From Bryobacterales bacterium (GTDB taxonomy: Bacteria > Acidobacteriota > Terriglobia > Bryobacterales > Bryobacteraceae), in NCBI GenBank assembly GCA_003136575.1, contig PLEX01000225.1, forward strand, positions 48,952 to 89,337: a DNA stretch of 40,386 nt, written 5' to 3'. Within the stretch, counting starts at the first letter, position 1. Each line of letters starts with the position of its first letter. The notes below the pieces were generated by a model. That model was not told the origin of the DNA and made no database searches. It was given only the letters and a program-made list of their open reading frames with translations. The translations under genes were made by a program, and so were the position numbers. This document shows, piece by piece, positions 34,011 to 40,386 of the stretch.

Positions 34011-35189
34011 ATGCCAATTTCGACATCAGCGACAAGCTCCACGGAGTGCGCTTTCGCAACATCGGGCAGCCGCCCGGCGGCGGGGTTCCTCAGCCTTCTG
34101 GCAGGGGCGGGCCGGACCTGCATGGCATTCGCGCTCCTCACCCTGCTTGCCACATGTTGTGCCTGGGGCGATCAGGTCACGCTGAAGAACGGCGACCGGG
34201 TCAGCGGTTCCATTGTCAAGAAGGACGGCAACAACCTCACCGTCAAGTCCGACCTCATGGGTGTAGTTACGATTCCCTGGGATCAGGTCGTCGAGATCAA
34301 ATCCGCTGGTCCTCTGAACGTAGTATTGGCCGGACAAACCGCCACGCCGCCGGCCGTGATCAAAGCGACCATCGCGTCGAATAACGGGCAGATCACTCTC
34401 TCCGCCGGTTCGGGCGCGCCGCAAGCCGTGGCTCCCGCGGGAATCGCGGCTATTCGGGATGGGGTCGAGGAAGCGTCGTATGAAAGGCTCCTGCATCCCG
34501 GCCTGCTGGAACTTTGGACCGGCACCGCTACGCTCGGCCTCGCCGGCACGGCGGGCAATGCGGTGACCAGCACGTTCACGACGGGTGTGAACGCTTCGCG
34601 CACGACCAATCACGACGTAATGTCGATTTATTTCAGCGCGGTGAAATCGTCGGCCACCGTGAACGGCGTCAGTTCCAACACGGCGCAGGCAGTTCGGGGC
34701 GGATGGAAGTACAATCGCAAGGTGGGTTCGCGGCTTGACGTCAACGTGTTCAACGACTATGAAAACGACAAGTTTCAGAACCTCGATCTGCGTTTTGTCG
34801 TGGGCGGCGGCCTTGGCTACAGGGCGTGGAAAGGGAAGAAAGGCGCATTCACGCTGCAGGCCGGCGCCGACTACGATCGCGATGCGTTTTCGGCACTCGC
34901 GGCTTCCCCTGCCTTCTCGCGGACTGCGGCCGAAGCATATTGGGGCGACGACTTCAGCTATAAGATTAATGGCTCGACAAGTATCACGCAATCCGCGCGC
35001 ATGTTCAACAATCTGACGCTCACGGGCGACTACCGAGCCAACTTCGATCTGGCCGCGAATACGAAGATCAGCAAGTGGCTGGTCTGGAATCTGGCATTCG
35101 GCGACCACTATCTAAGCGATCCGGTCGCCGGACGCAAGCCGAACGATGTCCTGTATACGACCGGCATCGGCGTGACCTTCGGCCACTGA
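34011..35189 (+). CDS. DUF481 (YdiY-like) outer-membrane protein
   Basis: About 392 residues from the ATG at 34011, which has GGAGG close upstream. Earlier in-frame codons run into hrcA, and a later ATG at 34122 would start directly at the signal helix MAFALLTLLATCCAWG. The mature protein opens with DQVTLKNGDRVSGSIVKKDG and SDLMGVVTIPWDQVVEIKSA, a small SH3-like fold common ahead of DUF481. The DUF481 barrel follows (ELWTGTATLGLAGTAGNAVT, NVFNDYENDKFQNLDLRFVV, GGGLGYRAWKG) and ends YTTGIGVTFGH. Function unknown; in enterobacteria YdiY is acid-inducible. Confidence 0.85.
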   Translation: MPISTSATSSTECAFATSGSRPAAGFLSLLAGAGRTCMAFALLTLLATCCAWGDQVTLKNGDRVSGSIVKKDGNNLTVKSDLMGVVTIPWDQVVEIKSAGPLNVVLAGQTATPPAVIKATIASNNGQITLSAGSGAPQAVAPAGIAAIRDGVEEASYERLLHPGLLELWTGTATLGLAGTAGNAVTSTFTTGVNASRTTNHDVMSIYFSAVKSSATVNGVSSNTAQAVRGGWKYNRKVGSRLDVNVFNDYENDKFQNLDLRFVVGGGLGYRAWKGKKGAFTLQAGADYDRDAFSALAASPAFSRTAAEAYWGDDFSYKINGSTSITQSARMFNNLTLTGDYRANFDLAANTKISKWLVWNLAFGDHYLSDPVAGRKPNDVLYTTGIGVTFGH

Positions 35190-35240
35190 CGCGCAGACGA
35201 CGTCCGCCGGGCATCCGGCTAAAATGGCAATAAATCCAAT

Positions 35241-36359
35241 ATGACGCGAATTCCCTGGTACATCTGGCTATCGGTCGCCGGCGTCACGTCGGCGATGATC
35301 GGAGTCCACTGGGACATTTCCTGGCATCGCTCGATCGGCCGGGACACGTTCTGGACGCCAGCGCACCTGGCGATCCAGTTGTGCGGCTTTATCGCCGGCA
35401 TCACCTGCGGCTATCTCATACTGGCAACCACCTTTACCAATTCGCCCCTGCGCGCGGCGTCGGTCAATGTACTTGGCTTCCGCGGACCGCTCGGCGCATT
35501 CATCTGCGCCTGGGGCGGTTTCACCATGATCACCTCCGCACCTTTCGACGACTGGTGGCACGCGGCCTACGGCCTCGACGTGAAGATTCTGAGTCCTCCG
35601 CATGTGGTGCTGGCAATCGGCATGGTCGCCGTGGAGATCGGCTCCATGGTTCTGATCGCCTCGGCGATGAACCGCTCGGCGGGTCTTGTGCGAAAGCATC
35701 TGGAGTGGCTGTTCCTTTACGTGAACGCCATGATTCTGGTCGCGCTTCTGATCCTGGTGCTCGAATTCACCTACCGCACCGGTCTCCACATGGCGATGTG
35801 TTATCGCGCTATTTGCATTCTGGTGCCGATCGTGCTCGCCCTCGCATCGCGTGCCACGGGACTGCGCTGGGCCTCCACGATCGCCGCCGGGTTCTATACC
35901 GCTTTCTTGTTGGCTCTGCTATGGATTCTTCCGCTCTTCCCGGCACAACCGAAGCTCGGCCCGGTAATGCATGAGGTCACGCAGTTCATCCCGGCCGGAT
36001 TCCCGCTCCTGATCCTCATTCCGGCGTTCGCGCTCGATCTCATCTGGCCGCATATTTCAAAATGGCGCAAGTGGAAACAGGCAATCGTTTGCGGGCTGTT
36101 GTTCCTCGGGACGCTGCTGCCCGTCGAGTGGCCATTCGCCGACTTCCTGCAATCGCCTCTTGCGCGGAATGCGTTCTTCGGCAGCATCTACCTCGATTAT
36201 TCTCAGGGGCCACGCAGCTATGCCGCGCTGTACCGGTTCATCCCGACTGAACCCGCGGCCGAGTTCCGGATTGGTCTGGCGATAGCGCTTGCGTGCGCCA
36301 TCGTTTCCGTCTGGCTGGGGATAAGCGCCGGCGACTGGTTGAAGCGTGTCCGGCGTTAG
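35241..36359 (+). CDS. Polytopic membrane protein of unknown function
   Basis: 372 residues with about nine or ten predicted membrane helices across the whole length. Conserved-looking polar residues sit at helix ends: HWDISWHRSIGRDTFWTPAH near the N-terminus, SAPFDDWWHAAYG, SPPHVVLAIG and HEVTQFIPAGFPLLIL. The histidines and tryptophans at membrane borders could bind haem or metal, but no family is recognised. Its stop overlaps the GTG start of the next gene by 14 bases, so the two are translationally coupled and probably act together. Confidence 0.85.
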   Translation: MTRIPWYIWLSVAGVTSAMIGVHWDISWHRSIGRDTFWTPAHLAIQLCGFIAGITCGYLILATTFTNSPLRAASVNVLGFRGPLGAFICAWGGFTMITSAPFDDWWHAAYGLDVKILSPPHVVLAIGMVAVEIGSMVLIASAMNRSAGLVRKHLEWLFLYVNAMILVALLILVLEFTYRTGLHMAMCYRAICILVPIVLALASRATGLRWASTIAAGFYTAFLLALLWILPLFPAQPKLGPVMHEVTQFIPAGFPLLILIPAFALDLIWPHISKWRKWKQAIVCGLLFLGTLLPVEWPFADFLQSPLARNAFFGSIYLDYSQGPRSYAALYRFIPTEPAAEFRIGLAIALACAIVSVWLGISAGDWLKRVRR

Positions 36360-37776
36360 GCCGCTGGCGGTCGCGACGGCCGTTGTCGCGGGTTTGTTCG
36401 CCGCTAATCTCTTCATTCCCAGCGTGGGCGCGCACGTGGGAAGCCCGGACGTCTTCTTTCAGGGCAAGGCCGGCTCTTATCCGCTGCTCGTTGCAATTCG
36501 GCCTCCCGACGTGATCCCCGGCATTGCGCGCATTGAAGTGCGGGCGCTTTCAAAGGATGTGCGGGGGATACGGCTTACGCCGACGCCGATGACCGGCATC
36601 GCGGCGAAGCACCCGCCCGTGCCGGATACCGCCGTGCGCTCGGCTTCCGATCCGCAGTTCTTTGAGGGGGCGTTGTGGCTGATGAGCACAGGTTCGTGGG
36701 AAGTACGCATACACGCGATCGGAGCCAGCGGCGAGGGTGATCTGCCGGTGCCCGTTCCCGCGGTCACGCTACAGATCAAACCGATGCAGACCGGGGTCGG
36801 ATACTTTCTGACCGGCATGATGACCTTTCTCACCGTCGGCATGGTCGCGATTGTGGGTGCGGCAGTGCGGGAGTCGCAGCTCGATCCCGGGGCCGGCGGC
36901 GCGCGATGGGATCGCAAGACGGTCCTCGCGATGGTGTGTGCGTCCGCCGTGCTGATCGGCGGACTTTGGCTCGGCGGCAGTTGGTGGGGCGAGGACGCTG
37001 CGACTAACAGCAGGAAGCTCTATAAACCGCTCGGCATCTCAGTCGTGCCCCACGCCGCGGCTGGGCGGATGGATCTCACGCTCACCGACCCGGGTTGGTT
37101 GCCGCTGCGCAAGCTTGACGACCTGATCTCCGATCACGGCCATCTCATGCATCTGTTTCTGGTGCGCTGGCCCGCTATGGATCGGGTCTATCATCTGCAT
37201 CCGGACCAGACTGCGCCGGGGTACTTTTCGACCGCGATGCCTTCGATGGCCGCGGGGAGCTACCGGCTCTATGCCGACATCGTGCACGAAAGCGGGTTTG
37301 CGGAGACGGCGGTCGGCGAGACTTCGTTCCCGGAGACAGCCGGCGCGACTTTGGGTGGCGACGATGCCGTTGGTCCGAGTCTGCCGGCGGGCGGTTACGA
37401 CATGGTCTGGCTGCATGACAAAGCGAAGCCGATCGTCGCGACCGAACTGAATCTGTTCGCGTTCGAGATTACGGGACCCGATGGCCGGGCCGTAAACGAC
37501 CTCGAACCGTACATGGGAATGGGTGGCCACGCCGAGTTCATCAAAGACGACGGCTCGGTGTTCGCCCATGTGCATCCGACCGGGTCGGTTTCGATGGCAT
37601 CCGAGGAGGTTGCTTCGCCCGCGGCGATGGTCGCGATGCACGAGACGAAGCCGGGGCCGGTCGTATCGTTCCCGTACGGCGTGCCGACGCCGGGGAGGTA
37701 CCGCGTGTTCGTTCAAATGAAGCGGGCGGGGAAAGTCGAGACTGGGTCGTTCGAGTTCGTGGCCAAAGGCAAGTGA
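36346..37776 (+). CDS. Membrane-anchored His/Met-rich protein, possible copper-handling role
   Basis: A 476-residue protein from a GTG inside the previous gene. A signal or anchor helix lies at about 5-25 (AVVAGLFAANLFIPS) and is followed by an extracytoplasmic beta domain. Two further helices lie near 153-173 and 197-215. The large C-terminal domain carries DHGHLMHLFLVRWPAMDRVY, HLHPDQ and later PYMGMGGHAEFIKDDGS-FAHVHPTG. These clustered His and Met residues resemble copper-binding sites of YtkA/CopC-like proteins. Together with the upstream membrane protein it may serve copper delivery or export; this is inference from residues only. Ends four bases before cimA (convergent). Confidence 0.75.
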   Translation: MSGVRPLAVATAVVAGLFAANLFIPSVGAHVGSPDVFFQGKAGSYPLLVAIRPPDVIPGIARIEVRALSKDVRGIRLTPTPMTGIAAKHPPVPDTAVRSASDPQFFEGALWLMSTGSWEVRIHAIGASGEGDLPVPVPAVTLQIKPMQTGVGYFLTGMMTFLTVGMVAIVGAAVRESQLDPGAGGARWDRKTVLAMVCASAVLIGGLWLGGSWWGEDAATNSRKLYKPLGISVVPHAAAGRMDLTLTDPGWLPLRKLDDLISDHGHLMHLFLVRWPAMDRVYHLHPDQTAPGYFSTAMPSMAAGSYRLYADIVHESGFAETAVGETSFPETAGATLGGDDAVGPSLPAGGYDMVWLHDKAKPIVATELNLFAFEITGPDGRAVNDLEPYMGMGGHAEFIKDDGSVFAHVHPTGSVSMASEEVASPAAMVAMHETKPGPVVSFPYGVPTPGRYRVFVQMKRAGKVETGSFEFVAKGK

Positions 37777-37780
37777 GCGT

Positions 37781-39352
<1,572 letters not shown>

Positions 39353-39378
39353 GGTGGTTATGGTTTAAGTCAGAAAAG

Positions 39379-39449
39379 GCGCAGGCGAAAACGCCTACTC
39401 CACATTGCGGCCTCGCTGTAAAGAGGCAGGCGGAAGCGCCTGCCCCACA
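39379..39449. repeat. Two REP-like hairpins between ilvC and cimA
   Basis: Two related units, GCAGGCGAAAACGCCTACTC near 39381 and GGCAGGCGGAAGCGCCTGCC at 39425-39444. The second is a perfect eight-base stem with a GAAG loop; the first has a five-base stem with an AAAA loop. Both are followed by CCACA. The arrangement looks like an extragenic palindromic repeat family and may tune or end ilvC transcription before cimA. Confidence 0.6.
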
Positions 39450-39468
39450 AGCAATGAGAAGGGCCGCG

Positions 39469-40386
39469 TTACGCCTGCGGGATGCCCGCCTCTTTCGTCC
39501 TCTTCAGGAAGGTCATCATCTTGCGCAGTTCAGCGCCTACCTGTTCGATCTGCTGGCCCTGCTGCGCGTCGCGCATGGCGAGGAATTTCTTCCGGCCACC
39601 GGTCTTGTTTTCCGCAATCCAATTCCGTGCGAATTCACCGGACTGAATCTCGGCGAGGATCTTCTTCATTTCGGCGCGCGTGGCGTCGTTGATAATACGC
39701 GGTCCGCGCGTGTAGTCGCCGTATTCCGCCGTGTCGGAGACCGAGAAACGCATGTAGCTGAGGCCGCCTTCATAGATCAGGTCGACGATCAGCTTCAATT
39801 CGTGCAGGCATTCGAAGTAAGCGATTTCCGGAGCATAGCCGGCTTCGACCAGCGTCTGGAATCCCGCAATTATGAGTTCCGCCGCGCCGCCGCAAAGCAC
39901 GGCCTGCTCGCCGAACAAGTCGCTTTCGGTCTCTTCGCGGAAGCTGGTTTCGATGACGCCGGCGCGCATGCAGCCGAGGCCGGTGGCGTAAGCGAGCGCG
40001 TTTTCCAGAGCCTTGCCGCTCGCATCCTGATAGATGGCGACGAGCGCGGGAACGCCGGAGCCTTCGGTGAAGACTTCGCGCACGCGATGGCCGGGAGCTT
40101 TCGGCGCAATCATGGACACGTCGACGTTGGCGGGCGGCGTGATGGCCTTAAAGTGAATGCTGAAACCGTGGGCGAACATGAGCGTCTTGCCGGCCGTCAG
40201 GTTCGGGGCGATGTCGGCCTCATAAATGTCGGACTGGAGATGATCCGGCACGAGGATCATGATGACGTCGGCGACCTTCGCGGCTTCGGCCGGCGTCAGG
40301 ACCGTGAGGCCCGCGGCCGCGGCCTTCACGCGGCTCTTGCTCGATTCCGGGAGGCCGACCACAACGTCGAGACCCGAATCGCGCAG
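39469..40386 (-). CDS. ilvC: Ketol-acid reductoisomerase, C-terminal part (start beyond window)
   Basis: The frame runs through the right edge ([20 protein letters not shown]), so the N-terminal NADPH fingerprint is outside. The visible 305 residues show the class I short form: [53 protein letters not shown], the metal site in [16 protein letters not shown], and a C-terminal domain with [15 protein letters not shown] and [20 protein letters not shown]. IlvC converts acetolactate and acetohydroxybutyrate to dihydroxy acids in valine, leucine and isoleucine synthesis. It is followed by cimA after 116 bases. Confidence 0.97.
   Translation of the reverse strand: MRDSGLDVVVGLPESSKSRVKAAAAGLTVLTPAEAAKVADVIMILVPDHLQSDIYEADIAPNLTAGKTLMFAHGFSIHFKAITPPANVDVSMIAPKAPGHRVREVFTEGSGVPALVAIYQDASGKALENALAYATGLGCMRAGVIETSFREETESDLFGEQAVLCGGAAELIIAGFQTLVEAGYAPEIAYFECLHELKLIVDLIYEGGLSYMRFSVSDTAEYGDYTRGPRIINDATRAEMKKILAEIQSGEFARNWIAENKTGGRKKFLAMRDAQQGQQIEQVGAELRKMMTFLKRTKEAGIPQA

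Overview
The window looks like a chromosomal segment of an acidobacterium, most likely a Solibacter/Bryobacter-type soil organism. The basis is inference from gene content and style: high GC, a DUF1080 protein and a PQQ dehydrogenase with glycine-rich inserts, a PEP-CTERM protein, a BlaI/M56 regulatory module with an elaborate sensor, decayed toxin-antitoxin genes and a DUF4143 ATPase. I found no tRNA, rRNA, CRISPR array, insertion sequence or phage gene.

Layout. 1-2332: the 3' end of a DUF1080 protein, then a decayed stretch with an AraC-family pseudogene broken by a 16-bp tandem duplication and several small indels, and a frameshifted short PEP-CTERM protein. 2444-5596: a secreted unknown protein plus a PQQ-dependent dehydrogenase. 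5608-9926 (minus): a BlaI-type repressor, a very large BlaR1-like M56 protease fused to a TonB-C domain and a repeat-type sensor, and a stand-alone frameshifted paralogue of that sensor. Both transcription units start from near-identical promoter-operators, TTGACA with an ATGACGA-N6-TCGTCAT palindrome, that predict leaderless mRNAs. 10030-13150 (minus): a KdpE-like/KdpD-like/KdpE-like trio with two response regulators around one histidine kinase. 13466-16396: a beta-barrel protein with an N-terminal carboxypeptidase-regulatory-like domain, a small HTH protein and a frameshifted EF-hand protein.

16529-19526: a TrmO-like protein and ahcY (minus), divergent from an ArsR-methyltransferase fusion; an ATCAA-N6-TTGAT operator candidate lies between them, a self-contained control loop for S-adenosylhomocysteine recycling. 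19635-20900: a DUF4143 ATPase preceded by a perfect 11-bp-arm palindrome. 21115-26451: a three-gene operon (HAMP-PAS-GGDEF-EAL protein, TonB-dependent receptor, YfiR/DUF4154 protein), which resembles a YfiBNR-type c-di-GMP control system with an outer-membrane receptor in place of YfiB. 26638-27115 (minus): fused remnants of a PIN toxin and a Fic protein.

27182-30368: a response regulator, histidine kinase and D-threonine-aldolase-like enzyme in tight succession. 30427-31055: a vapBC pair with a shortened antitoxin and a toxin whose expected ATG is ACG. 31048-33916 (minus): hrcA-grpE-dnaJ. 34011-37776: a DUF481 outer-membrane protein, a polytopic membrane protein and a histidine/methionine-rich membrane-anchored protein that may handle copper. 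37781-40386 (minus): ilvC (cut by the window edge) and cimA, for branched-chain amino-acid synthesis by the citramalate route, separated by two REP-like hairpins.

Several genes carry single-base losses in short G/C runs (near 2050, 9019, 16166, 16309 and possibly 23818). These could be assembly errors or real decay. The AraC, Fic and PIN remnants are decayed beyond any such explanation.
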